Source: Chrysoperla carnea (Eukaryota; Arthropoda; Insecta; Neuroptera; Chrysopidae). Taken from it: a stretch of 64,000 nt of DNA. The notes under the pieces were generated by a model. It was not told the DNA's origin. It did no database searches and saw only the letters and a program-made list of their open reading frames with translations. The position numbers and the translations under genes are program-made. The DNA lies in NCBI RefSeq assembly GCF_905475395.1, contig NC_058342.1, positions 27,438,640 to 27,502,639 of the forward strand, read 5' to 3'. How positions within the stretch are numbered: the stretch's first letter is position 1; every line of letters begins with the position of its first letter. This document shows positions 1-10,267 of the stretch, in pieces.

Positions 1-39
1 AGAAATAACACAAAAATGCAATTCACTTCATCGCTTTAA

Positions 40-205
40 ATGTATGGAAAAACGAGTTCCGCATGTTATAATTTTCTTTATAGGAAAATATTTGTCATGC
101 TTTTAACTTATGAATATTAGTTTTCACAAATTAATCCGAAGAAAACTACCCTTGTGACATAATAAAACAACTTTTAAAAAATACTTCAATATATTATTTG
201 TATAT
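40..205 (+). repeat. dispersed repeat H, copy 1
   Basis: This stretch closely resembles 5240-5405 in the same orientation; both contain GTTATAATTTTCTTTATAGG and a later block ending in 'cttcaatat'. Both lie next to a repeat A fragment, so H may be unrecognised sequence of a larger unit. There is no coding potential. Confidence 0.55.
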
Positions 206-253
206 TAAAAATTCAAACTTTAACAGCTTAAATCTATAAATTCATCACCGTAA

Positions 254-345
254 GGAGTATTAAACAAGTGAAAACAAACAATTGACTGTGTTAATTGTTG
301 AAATACCAAGTTTGGATAGTGTTGATTACGCAAGTGTATTTTTGA
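254..345 (+). repeat. repeat A fragment (5' end)
   Basis: It begins with the AAGTGAAAACAAACAATTG end of repeat A and carries the CAATTG...TTAATTG hairpin and the 'gttgaaatacc' block. The body and 3' end are missing. See 37068-37590 for a full copy. Confidence 0.7.
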
Positions 346-360
346 AACAAGTACAACTAA

Positions 361-560
361 ATATTTTTATTTACAATAGAATGGAATGAATTTAAAATAT
401 GAATTCATTGATACAAAATCACTGAAGTTAAGTAAACAAAATCATTACTTCTATGAAAGAAATTGACTTTAGTTTAAAGTCACGCATTTTATTGATTGAA
501 AATAAAATTGTACTTAGTTGGAATATATAATCGTGTAAATAAAGCGAATATACAAATTAA
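361..560 (+). repeat. dispersed repeat G, copy 1
   Basis: It matches the reverse complement of 52518-52705 over most of its length, including the blocks around 'attgatacaaaatcactgaa' and 'ttgtacttagttggaatata'. The following DNA (about 900-1080) also resembles 52720-52830, but there in the same orientation, so the two loci are rearranged. There is no coding frame. The 573-758 minus-strand frame lies partly past its end and shows no family features. Confidence 0.55.
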
Positions 561-1130
561 AATAACATATCTTTACGTGTCTAGTCCGTATGTGATTGAG
601 GCAACTTCATAAAGATTGCTGTAACCAGTGAATAGAGAGTTTGAAATAAACATATTGATCATTTTTATAACATTTACTATATTTTTTGGTTTATATGTAA
701 CAAGCATCGATAGTTGGTTAAGCTGTAGACTTCGAACACTAACATCAATAGCAATCATTATCTTGCTTACTTGAAGAAATCAAATTTTTTTTAAATAACC
801 CTATTACCAGGTATAAACCTTTTAATTTTTTATACCTGCTCATGGAGTTGTTACAATCACATCAGTATTTTGATTAATATTATTCAAAATAACAATATTT
901 GAAAATTGTTAGACAGTATTTTACTTTCATATAAACAACTCATGCGTTTGTGTCAACTTCACCACTCAGCTCCGTATGGTAGATGTATCACATGCGTGGA
1001 ATTATTCACCATATATGATCTCGCGATGAGGTTGATACAACCTCATATCGGTTGGTACTAAAATTTTTTTTTCAGTGTATTCTTACACACAAAATAATAA
1101 AAGTACCATTCTTCTGACTTCTTCCGTGAA

Positions 1131-1468
1131 TATACCATGTGTGTTTGTACCATCTAGGTATATACATATCTGTAGTATGACAGAATACATTCGTTTAGTA
1201 ATGCATCTAAGCGAGAGGTATTATATACATGTATTGAACATTAGTTGGAAAACGCTTGGAGAGTGGGAGTTTATTAGTTACAGATAACTAGTAAGTTCAT
1301 CAAAACTCCCACTCTCTGCATGCATACAACAGAAGATCTGTCGTATCGTATCTGTAGTCTTACAACACATGTATATAATACCTTTCGTTTAGATGCATTA
1401 CTAAACGAATGTATTCTGTCATACTACAGATATGTATATGCCTAGATGGTAAAAACACACATGGTAGG
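1131..1468. mobile_element. foldback (long inverted repeat) element
   Basis: The left arm (about 1131-1272) and right arm (about 1302-1468) are reverse complements with a few indels. Matching blocks include ACCATGTGTGTTT with AAACACACATGGT, 'tttagtaatgcatctaa' with its complement, and 'gagagtgggagttt' with 'aaactcccactctc'. The spacer is about 30 bases. The structure fits a foldback MITE or a hairpin-RNA locus. The 70-residue open frame across the left arm is a by-product of the repeat. Confidence 0.75.
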
Positions 1469-1853
1469 ATATGCTATAAACAAACTACCCAAATACGTAA
1501 CAGATTTGTAAGTAGGTACACTTTGTACATGTTTTATTAAAACTATTATAAATTAATATAAAATGTTAGTATATATTGAATATAACCTATAATTAAATAC
1601 CCAATACATAATTAGTTTTGAGTTAGTGAAGTATAATGATTATTTATATTCAATCTAGTATCTAGTATATGTTTAGGTATCATGATGAGATTTTATTTGC
1701 AATATTATTTTTATTTGTTGTTGTAATTAGTTATTTATAAATAAATATGGATGATTAACCAATATGCAAATAACTATTTAATTATTTATAGAAAGAATTG
1801 TTTAATTTTGAAATAGTATCGACAGCGCTGACATTCGCAACCACATGTAATAC
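1469..1853. other. intergenic, nothing recognised
   Basis: The DNA is AT-rich. I see no open frame of note, no tRNA and no terminal-repeat structure. Confidence 0.5.
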
Positions 1854-1855
1854 TA

Positions 1856-2745
1856 CAGTGTAACCTAGTTAAGTGAGACATCAAAGGATCTGAAAATTTG
1901 TCACATTTATAGAGGTATTCCATTTACCCAGTGTCTCAGATATCCAGATATAAATAATTATCTGTCTCATTTACTGAGGGTTTCATTAATAGAGGTCAGA
2001 ATACACGTTATTTCAGTTATAGAGGTGTGATTATTAAATAAAATAACGAATTATCAATATCATTGCTGCTACAAAAATTATGAATACCGAGCCTTCGTGC
2101 GAAACCTTTTGCCTTTTCTTTAATCACCTGTCCACTTACCGGAACGTTTTTGTAACAAAGTTTGCTTGTCTTTGTTAGCAAACTCTGTTCAAGTTTAGAA
2201 AATTCAGATAAACGTACACGTTTTAGTTTACCTTGTCCTTCGGAACATTGTGATTAAATTTTATCTTTATTCTGAATTATTCTACAAAGAGTAGATTTTG
2301 GCACATTAAATTCGACACAGACTTCATCGCGTGTCTTTCCACTGTCATAAATGGATATAAACTTCAGTTTTTCACGCACTGATAACGATTTGAGCCTTTA
2401 TTTCGGCATTTTTCAAATAAAATACGATAGTAAGCAAAACTAAAATGGAAGATCATTAAGGCTCAAAATTAGTTAAATGCGGAATTTGTGGGTAGAATAA
2501 GAATGAGTAAGTAAACAAACAAAACGATGTTATCTCAGTTCTCAGTTAGAGAAGTTAATGCATATAAAATTCACTTGCTGTCTCAGTTTTAGAGGTGACT
2601 ATGACGATAAAATCGAAAAAACTAATCCCAGATATAGAGGTATTCTTCGCCCCACTACCGGAGGTCATTCAGTGCCAAAGTATGGGGACCTTATTGGATA
2701 AGTGGGACCTGGATAAGTGAAAAACCTCCATAACTGAAACTCACG
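1856..2745 (-). mobile_element. decayed pogo/Tigger-type DNA transposon
   Basis: The left end is TA followed by CAGTGTAACCTAGTTAAGTG, a pogo-like terminal sequence at a TA target. A second end of the same family lies at 41366-41451. Both sides of the transposase remnant carry a repeated motif of the form CAGTTATAGAGGT: left about 1907-1916, 1987-1996 and 2014-2026; right about 2541-2552, 2584-2596, 2632-2642 and 2656-2665. Such subterminal repeats are often transposase binding sites; that role is inferred. The right end is not clear, and 'ggataagtgggacctggata' near 2695 is a direct rather than inverted echo of the left end. Confidence 0.65.
2058..2409 (-). pseudogene. pogo/Tigger transposase N-terminal remnant (CENP-B-like HTH)
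   Basis: Reading down from an ATG at 2409 gives about 117 codons in one frame with two in-frame stops, at codon 4 and after the 'NKDKI' segment. Visible blocks are LSVREKLKFISIYDSGKTR, a helix-turn-helix with VPKSTLCRIIQNK, then LSEFSKLEQSLL and NVPVSGQVIKEKAKGFARR. This order (psq-like HTH, then the CENP-B-type DNA-binding half) is that of the Tigger/pogo family and its domesticated relatives. The DDE catalytic part is absent; the frame leaves the family after 'GIHNFCSSN'. A few residues are also missing before the NVPVSG block. It is a dead copy. Confidence 0.8.
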
Positions 2746-2749
2746 CTGT

Positions 2750-2890
2750 GGCGCAATCAGGCGTAAATTATATAGAATGTATTATATGGGAATATCAGTT
2801 CTGTATGGTTATCTAAGAGTGGCTATCTTTCCTTACATGGTATTTCAACAATTAATTCAGTCAATTGTTTGTTTTTACTAGTATTTTATT
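2750..2890 (-). repeat. repeat A fragment
   Basis: It runs from 'gcgcaat' through 'tatatgggaatatcagtt' to the 'acaattaattcagtcaattgtttgttttt' region, the 5' end of repeat A on the minus strand. It carries the 'atctaagagtggctatc' variant also seen at 59560-59710. Confidence 0.7.
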
Positions 2891-3310
2891 TAAATTTCAC
2901 TTCGGTGGCTATGCAAATCCGTTCTTAAAGGCTAAAGAAAAATACGACAAACATAATTTATTAAAATGAGAATATTGGCATATGATTTCGAATAATTCAT
3001 TTAATACAAATGTAGAAACTTCGATGTCAGAGTGCATGACTGACTTGTAAATACTTGTAAATAAAATTGCATATAGATTATGCAAAAAATGATTAATTCA
3101 TACAAAATTGTTTATGTATAATAATTTATTCAAAATATAAATCTTAAAAACAATCAATCGTATACCAATAACTTATATTGAGTGATCAATTATACCAATT
3201 TTTAAAATGAGTTTTATAAAGTAGAACGTGTAACGTTGCCAACTACAATGCTTGAAAAACCAAAATCCCCGGTTTTAAAATCTGGAGATTAGAGAAATTT
3301 CTATTTATGA
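2891..3310. other. intergenic, nothing recognised
   Basis: AT-rich filler between the repeat A fragment and the Helitron. I see no open frame or structured repeat. Confidence 0.5.
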
Positions 3311-3796
3311 CTAGAGTGATACCCACCCGCTTCGCTGAGTTTAAATTTAAAAGTAAAGATTGATAAAGATTGCTCTCGCTTATCCCCTTTCTATAACACT
3401 CGAAATAATGGTAAGGATTGTTTTACACAGGTAAAATATATGTATGGTTTTCTATTTTTTTAAATGTATAATAGTAATTAATGAAGGAGTATATCAGAGA
3501 AGATGGCCGTGAAATATTTTATATTGACTATTTTTACAGAAATCTATAATTAATGGTAATGTCAAATGACTACTTCTACAAAAATCTGTAATTGTAATAT
3601 GATAATGTCAAATGAAATTAATATTTAAATATTTTTTTTATTAATATATCTTTAAAAATTATATCTCATGTGTTATTCTGAAGTATGAGCTATATTGCTG
3701 TACAGTTTCATTAAAAACCATTCGCTAGTTTTAGCATAAAAGCGTCACAAACAAACAAACAAAAATGCTTACTTTCGCATTTATAATATATAGAGA
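3311..3796 (-). mobile_element. non-autonomous Helitron, copy 1
   Basis: Read on the minus strand it starts TCTCTATATATTATAAATGC, runs through 'ctaaaactagcgaatgg', and ends GGGTATCACTCTAG, giving the TC...CTAG ends of Helitrons. The flanks are A before TC and T after CTAG, the A|T insertion site of the family. A short GC-rich hairpin (CCCAGCGAAGCGGG type, here with one change) lies about a dozen bases before the CTAG end. No Rep/helicase frame is present, so mobility would depend on a helper element. Confidence 0.85.
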
Positions 3797-4079
3797 TTTA
3801 ATTAAATTTGTATTAAGAAAGATTTCTTATTCGTTTTTCTGTTAAATAGTCCATTTTCGACTTTAATTCACTCGAAACACTCGATATTTGCAACGAAAGT
3901 GCGTTTCTAAATATCTACCAAATGCTTCGTGTTCTAACTCTAATAACTTTCTATATAGTTTTCAATTAATTTATTAGATTAATCTTTACTTTTTTAAAGT
4001 AAGTATATGACCAAGTTTTACTAGCATTTTTTTTTTTTTAGTAAATCGGTGTTTTTTATTAGATTAAAAAATCGTGTTT

Positions 4080-4230
4080 TCTTTGAGAAGGCAAAATTGG
4101 GAAATATTTCATTTTAGAATTGTGATTTTTAACACAGTACTTTATGGAAGACAATAATGTTAATTGTTTAAAAATTAAGCGGTGATTGAGGTTCAAAAAA
4201 GTTTTCATTGTGAAGAAAATTTATCACGGA
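4080..4230 (+). repeat. dispersed repeat T, copy 1 (next to tRNA-Asp)
   Basis: Blocks such as 'attgtgatttttaaca' and 'gttttcattgtgaagaaaa' recur at 46120-46300 (+) and, inverted, at 36222-36425. Here and at 36 kb the repeat lies on the 3' side of a tRNA gene in the same relative orientation. Confidence 0.55.
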
Positions 4231-4297
4231 TTTTGTTTATGCAAAAACAAAAAAAATATTACCTTATAGCGTCAAAGAGAAAATATAAAAAATTATT

Positions 4298-4369
4298 CTC
4301 TCCGGCGGGGAATCGAACCCCGGTCTCCCGCGTGACAGGCGGGGATACTGACCACTATACTACCGAAGA
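4298..4369 (-). tRNA. tRNA-Asp (GTC)
   Basis: This is a 72-base cloverleaf. The acceptor strands TCTTCGG and CCGGAGA pair with one G-T wobble, and G is the discriminator base, as expected for tRNA-Asp. The A box is TAGTATAGTGG. The anticodon arm is CCCGC-CTGTCAC-GCGGG with anticodon GTC. The T arm carries GGTTCGATTCC (B box). No intron is seen. The sequence is very close to the usual animal tRNA-Asp and appears functional. The first T run downstream on the minus strand is about 20 bases from the gene end ('ttttttatattttc'). Confidence 0.95.
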
Positions 4370-4659
4370 CTTGGTATCAATATTCAAAATTTTACTACTG
4401 TATCAAATCCTCATAAACGAAAAGTTTTAATAATATAAAATAATTTCTCAAGCGTTCTTAATGTCAATTCTGATAAATCGGTAACAAAATTATGATCATT
4501 TCAAAAATTTTTAAATTTTATATTACACTGCTTGACACAAAATCGGTCATGGTTGCAATAATGATAAAAATTATTGTTGGGACAAAGAAAATGCCTGAAT
4601 ATACTTAAAGACGTTCTCAAAAAAATAAGTGTGAAAATTCAGAAAATTAGACTATAATT

Positions 4660-5216
4660 ATACCATGCATACATGTAATATGGAAGGTATAGTAAGTTTA
4701 GTCCCAAGTTTGTAACGCTTAAAAATATTGATGCTACGCACAAAATTTTGGTATAGGTGTCCATAAAATCACCTAATTAGTTCATTTCCAGTTGTCCGTC
4801 CGTCCGTCTGTGAACACGATTACTCAAAAACAAAAAAATATATCAAGCTGAAATTTTTTCAGTCGGACTTAGGACCTAAAAAGTGAGATCGAGTTCGTAA
4901 ATGAGCAATATAGGTCAATTGGGTCTTGAGTCCGTAGAACTCATCTTGTAAACCGTTAGAGATAGAACAAAAGTTTAAATGTAAAAAATGTTCCTTATAA
5001 AAAAATAAACAACTTTTGTTCAGAACATTTTTTTGTAAACATCACTGTTTACCCACGAGGGCGCTGATTATGTGCAAATTAAATAGTATGTATTATATGG
5101 GAATATCAGTTATGTATGTGTGACATGTATGAATGTGTAATGTGATAGAGTAATCAACACTGTCCATACATGGTATTTCAACAATTAACTCAGTCAATTG
5201 TTTGTTTTCACTTGTT
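4660..5216 (-). repeat. repeat A, near full-length copy
   Basis: On the minus strand it runs from AAGTGAAAACAAACAATTG (near 5211) to the 'ggtataattatag' end (near 4660). Internal landmarks are the 'gcgctcacgggtaaaca' type block, the 'ctatctctaacggtttac' block, a GTCTGTCC-rich stretch and 'gcgttacaaacttgggacta'. Compared with other copies it is intact with point changes. There is no coding frame. Confidence 0.8.
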
Positions 5217-5239
5217 AAGAGTATAATTTTTTAAAAAAT

Positions 5240-5405
5240 TATACAAAAAGAAAAACTAGTACCGCTTGTTATAATTTTCTTTATAGGAAAATATTTTCCA
5301 TCCTTTAGCTAATGAATTTTAGTTTTCAAAATTAGTTTTAAGAAAATTAGTCTTGTTACATAATAAAACATACTTTTAAAAACACTTCAATATGGGATTT
5401 ATATG
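5240..5405 (+). repeat. dispersed repeat H, copy 2
   Basis: This is the direct-orientation partner of 40-205, with small indels. It starts just after the 5' end of a repeat A copy. Confidence 0.55.
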
Positions 5406-5837
5406 TATGGCGCGGCGTCTTAACGTCAAAAAGTGATAAAAGTTCTTTTTCTGGAGCTGCGCTAGGTTTGTTTAATGAATACGGAACATATTCGGTTCAC
5501 ACACGCTTAATTTTTTTTAAATCCATAGATAATATTTGTATACATACTTTTATGTTTGACAATACACAATGACATATTTGCATAAATTTTAATATTCGAA
5601 TAACAAATTTAGAAAAGTAATTTTTTACAATAATAGTTTATTTTGTTTACTTGACTGTAGAGCCCTCATATAGGCAGTTCTACAAGCTAAGGATTTTTGG
5701 CGTTTCAGCAATATCATGAAAAATCTAGTTGGCCATTAAAAATAATTTTCTACACGTAAAAATATTTTGGCTGTTCCCTTTAAGAACGTCCTCAATAAAT
5801 TATGTTTTCATAGGATCATTTTTAAATCGTGTATTCG
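5406..5837. other. intergenic, nothing recognised
   Basis: It contains a short GCGGCGCGGCGTCT-like word (here 'ggcgcggcgtct') also seen near 52935. Otherwise I see no gene or element. Confidence 0.45.
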
Positions 5838-6186
5838 ATGTGTGCGTAGTCATAGTAGGGACAATAAAATCGATGTCAGCGCTTCCAGTGTAAAATTTTG
5901 GCGATAAAGAACGCTGTTATGACTAATTTGCAATTCTTTACATGTTAATGTTATAGCAAATGTCAAATTAAAATTATTGAAAAATACTAATTAATTAAAC
6001 TTAATACATTAAAAATTGTGACAATAAGAAATCAAATTGCACAAATATTATTTTTCAAATGTAAATTATCATAATTATTTATTTAAATTTGTGAGACAAT
6101 AATATTAAATTTTCAATGTAAGTCATAAATGCAATCCATACAATTATATATGCATCCATACAATTCTATAATTAAAGTAGTGTATG
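5838..6186 (+). repeat. left arm of a 2.9-kb inverted repeat
   Basis: It pairs as reverse complement with 8406-8735 over about 340 bases, e.g. 'tgtgagacaataatattaaa' with its complement near 8457, and 'gggacaataaaatcgatg' with 'catcgattttattgtccc'. The spacer holds the 316-bp satellite. The arms may be two copies of one element inserted in opposite orientation, or the ends of one composite element. Confidence 0.7.
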
Positions 6187-6310
6187 CATGCAAAATTTTA
6201 GCTCAATCGGAAATAGGAAAGTGGATCAAATTTGACTTGGAAGATTTGATTATAGACAGACAACGAGACATGTGAAACTAAATAAAAGCTTGTAATAAAC
6301 AAGACTCATT
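6187..6310 (+). repeat. foldback J outer-arm fragment
   Basis: 'gcatgcaaaattttagctca' and the closing 'gtgaaactaaataaaagctt' match the outer arm of foldback J, seen near 27127-27225 and inverted at 30430-30530. Confidence 0.6.
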
Positions 6311-6615
6311 TTCTTCGCTAGTTTGTAGAACAGCCCGTATAATTTCACTTTGTTCGTGTGCGTCTGTGTTCATCCATCAAACCCACCTACAGATTATTTT
6401 GTTTGTGGGAGGTTTAACAAAACGTAAGAGTTTTTTGATGAGATAATTTCTTAGTATATTTTCATTCAAATTGGATATTGGCTGTATGAATTTTTGAAAG
6501 TAGAATTTAAAAAACTGACAGATGTAAGGGGATAATAGCCATAAAATGCATTTAAAAAAACGACATGCTATTTTGGTCTATGTGTGTTTACGCCATTTCT
6601 ATATAAAAAAAAAAA

Positions 6616-7530
6616 CGCTAACTATCAATTATAAGCTTAATTTCGGGACCAGGACTCCACATTCTTGAAACCTATTATAGCTTGGTTAATTTTGTCGACA
6701 AATTTGAAAAGTATAGTCTAAATTTAGTAAGATTACATACTTGATTTATCAAAATTGGATAAAATTTGGATGCGATAGAACAAAATTAAATTTTTTTCAT
6801 TCTGATGACATCATCAAGTTAAAAAATTCAATTTTTTTGTTAACACAGGCAAATTTCTTTCGATCTTATTGGAATTTTTTTTGAAATCCACTAATATTGG
6901 GTCATTCTTTTCAGCTGTGATGTCAGTTTTTCGCTAGCTATCAGTTATGTGCTTAATTCCGGGACCAGGACTGCATATACTTGAAATCTATTATAGCTTG
7001 GTTAATTTTGACCACAAATTTGAAAAGTGTGGCCCAAATTTAGTAGGATTACATACTTCATTTACCAAAATTGGATAAAATTTGAAAGTAATAGAACAAA
7101 ATTAAATTTTTTGGTTTTTGATGACGTCATAAAGTTAAAAAATTCAATTTTTTTGTTAACACAGGCAAATTTCTTCCGATCTTATTGGAATTTTTCTTGA
7201 AATCCACTAATATTGGGTCATTCTTTTCAACTGTGATGTCAGTTTTTCGCTATCTATCAGTTATGTGCTGAATTCCGGGACCAGGACTCCATATACTTGA
7301 AATCCATTATAGCTTGGTTAATTTTGACCACAAATTTGAAAAGTATGGCCCAAATTTAGTAGGATTACATACTTGGTTTATCAAAATTGGATAAAATTTA
7401 GATGAGATAGAGCAAAATTAAATTTTTGGAATTCTGATGTGAGTTAAAAAATTCGATTATTTTAGGCAAATTTCATCCGATTCAATCTTTTTGGAGTTTT
7501 CACATTCTCCACATTCTTGAAACCTATTAG
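6616..7530 (+). repeat. 316-bp tandem satellite, three units
   Basis: The word GGGACCAGGACT occurs at 6645, 6961 and 7277, exactly 316 bases apart each time, and flanking sequence is highly similar between units. Each unit holds a TGATGACGTCAT-type block and 'ccactaatattgggtcattc'. The third unit is internally deleted and rejoins at 'ccacattcttgaaacctatt' (7507-7527). The same satellite recurs at 47862-48385. Confidence 0.9.
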
Positions 7531-8405
7531 ACCTAGTCCTAAGTAAAACATTTATGTATAATCAATTATTATAAATTGATTGATTGAGTATTTTTTTGTA
7601 GAATCAAACGAAATTATGTATTTTGGAGAGATTTTTTGCAGTATCTAGCTGCTTTAAAGATAGACAAAGAGACAAAGACACACACAAATTTGGTTTTTTT
7701 TTTGCTATCCTTAAAATCCTAAAAATCAGGTAAAATCGATAAAAACATCGTTGTGATTATTCAAAAGCAATGCATTAAATTCGAATCGAATTTGAAAATC
7801 TTTTGTTTCAAAATTTCAAAAATAATTTCATTTCATAAAGTGATTGATCAAAGAACGCCGAAGATAAACGAATTCGATAATAAAAATATGAGAAAATACA
7901 ATGAACCCATAAATAAAAGTTTCTTTGAAAAATTTATTTCGAAATTAATTAAAACAGAATGTGAAATTTTTTTAATTACTTTTGAAATAAAAATAAAATT
8001 TTTATCTTTTTCAATCAATTAGAAATAAACAAAACTGAATCAACTCAATCTGAATCATCGGATGTTTAGGAGGTCAAAATTATATAAAATATTTCAAGGT
8101 CAAGGTCAACCGATTTATTATTGACGGTCGTCAGTCGTGTCATTTTTCATACATTCCATGTACATTTATGAATTTTTTCAATTTGCAGAAAAATGATGAT
8201 TTATCCACGGAAAATTCTTAAACACTTCTCAAAGTAATAGTATGGGAAGACATGAAATCTATGTAATTTTATAATGATGCAAGTCAACAAGTTCAAATTG
8301 ATGAAATATAGAAATAAGAGTCGTAAAATAGGCTTTAATTTATTGTCACACTTCGAACGTTTTAGTATTCGCTCCGTGCGTGAGTTTCGTTTCCATGGTA
8401 ACGAT
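7531..8405. other. intergenic, no gene supported
   Basis: A lysine- and phenylalanine-rich open frame of 89 codons at 7753-8022 lacks an ATG start and family features, and looks like AT-rich chance. I see no tRNA or repeat structure. Confidence 0.5.
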
Positions 8406-8735
8406 ACACTACTTTAATTATAGAATTGTATGGATGCATATATAATTGTATGGATTTAATATTATTGTCTCACAAATTTAAATAAATAATTATGATAATT
8501 TACATTTGAAAAATAATATTTATGCAATTTGATTTCTTATTTTCACAATTTTTAATGCATTAAATTTAATTAATTAGTGTTTTTCAATCATTTTAATTTG
8601 ACATTTCTATAACATTAACATGTAAAGAACTGCAAATTAGTAACAACAGCCCCCTTTAACGCCAAAATTTTCACTGGAAGCGCTGGCATCGATTTTATTG
8701 TCCCTACCATGACTACGCACACAACGAATACTAAA
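8406..8735 (-). repeat. right arm of the 2.9-kb inverted repeat
   Basis: Reverse-complement partner of 5838-6186. The inner end 'tttaattatagaattgtatg' and outer end 'gactacgcacaca' match the other arm. The 8615-8875 minus-strand frame crosses its outer edge and is not supported as a gene. Confidence 0.7.
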
Positions 8736-8807
8736 AAAGGTCGTCGGCAGTCGATGGCAAAGAAGGGAGCAAATTGCTTCATGGATAATGGGTAAAGTAT
8801 GAATAAT

Positions 8808-8883
8808 ATAAATATATAGAGATGTGTTATTCTGAAGTATGAACTATATTGCTGTACAGTTTCATTAAAAACCATTCGCTAGT
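8808..8883 (-). mobile_element. Helitron fragment (5' part, internally deleted)
   Basis: 'atatatagaga' is followed directly by 'tgtgttattctgaagtatga' and 'ctgtacagtttcattaaaaa', internal to the Helitron family at 3311-3796. The GTTTGTTACGC part is missing, and a run of about 20 A follows at 8884-8903. Confidence 0.6.
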
Positions 8884-8931
8884 TTAAAAAAAAAAAAAAA
8901 AAACATTTTGAAAATTTGTATATCATGTATA

Positions 8932-8990
8932 TGAAATATCAAGGTATACTTAATTTAGTCCCATGTTTGTAACGCTTAAAAATATTGATA
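8932..8990 (-). repeat. repeat A fragment (3' end)
   Basis: Contains the 'aatttagtcccatgtttgta' / 'acgcttaaaaatattgat' block of repeat A only. Confidence 0.7.
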
Positions 8991-10252
8991 CAAACCCATA
9001 TCATTGTTTTTTTCAGAGAATATAAATTTAAAAAATATTGGTGGCTACCATGGGTTTCGGGACTCTAATTTTTTTTTTAAGTTTAAAAAAAATAGAAGCA
9101 ATTCGGTGTCATTTTAAACGCTTTTAATGCTCGGTAATTAAATTTCAGTATGTAAGGGTATTAAAACAATTAAGTTTGTTAGTTTTCACTTACGTGTGTA
9201 TAAATAGACGCCGTTGTATTTAAAATAATTGAATTAATAAAAAAGCATATAGTATTTTTATAAAACAAGGTTATACTGGTACCAATTATAAATAACACGT
9301 GCGCCCCTATCCAAATAAGTGAGAGTTAAAAGGGGTTCATTTACTAAGCCACTGAATCGTAAAATCAAAATTCTGGCAATTAACTTTCCAAATACACAAA
9401 AACAACAAATGCGATATTCTTTATTTCGTTAAAAATACACAATATTTGTAGGAATTTAGGAATCTTAATGTATCCCGATATTCCATATTTTAAGTCCCTA
9501 CAAAAAGGGTTGTGGTCGTTAAAAAAAGTTTAAACGTTCAGTAATTCTTTTTTAGTAAATAATTAATCCATTTTAATGAAAATTGTTAGGGTACAAGGCT
9601 TATAAATGACTTAAAACGAATTTTTAAAATTGTCTGCTAGCTTCAGTTTTCCTTAGTTAGAGTCCCTATGAATGAGATTTTCACCACTTTAGAGACTTGA
9701 ACCTTTTTAAAATTTATTATTATTTTAGTATAAACTTTATACAAATTATTATTTTCAATTATATTTGAGTTTTTCAAATTTTTAATGATGTACAGGGAGT
9801 TTCGTATATTCTTGAGAGGAGAATAAATTTGTCTGCTAGCTTCCGTTCAGTAGTGTCAGGTCAATGGAATAAAAAATCATGTTAATTAGAATATCGTCAT
9901 AAGATTCGATTTCTTGTAAAGATTATGCAAAATAAACTTCAAAACAAAAAATCTAAACTAAAAAAAAGAAAAAAAAGATGTAACATTTTTTTTCATGTTG
10001 TTAATTTTAATATTTCCTGTCTTAATATCACAAAACGAAACAATAACTATAAAAAGTGGGAAGATGTTGGAAGGGGATTCGCTGAGAAGTATTTATACTT
10101 GTTTAAGGTAGTTTGACCCTTTGATCACTTCTCTTATTAAATAGGTGTATTTAATTTATCCAAACACAAAAAAATGAATTTTGTTGTAATAAAATATGAC
10201 CGAAATTTTATAGATCCGGAATATTGTGGAAATTGCGAGTTGTTTGTCGACT
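8991..10252. other. intergenic, nothing recognised
   Basis: A 14-base word TGTCTGCTAGCTTC occurs twice (about 9631 and 9828) in otherwise different sequence. The 63-codon frame at 9925-10116 is lysine-rich and unconvincing. Confidence 0.45.
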
Positions 10253-10267
10253 ATAGAGGAGAAGGTT

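Noticed and set aside
4182-4430. 82-codon plus-strand frame
   Set aside because: It runs through the tRNA-Asp gene on the opposite strand and through repeat T.
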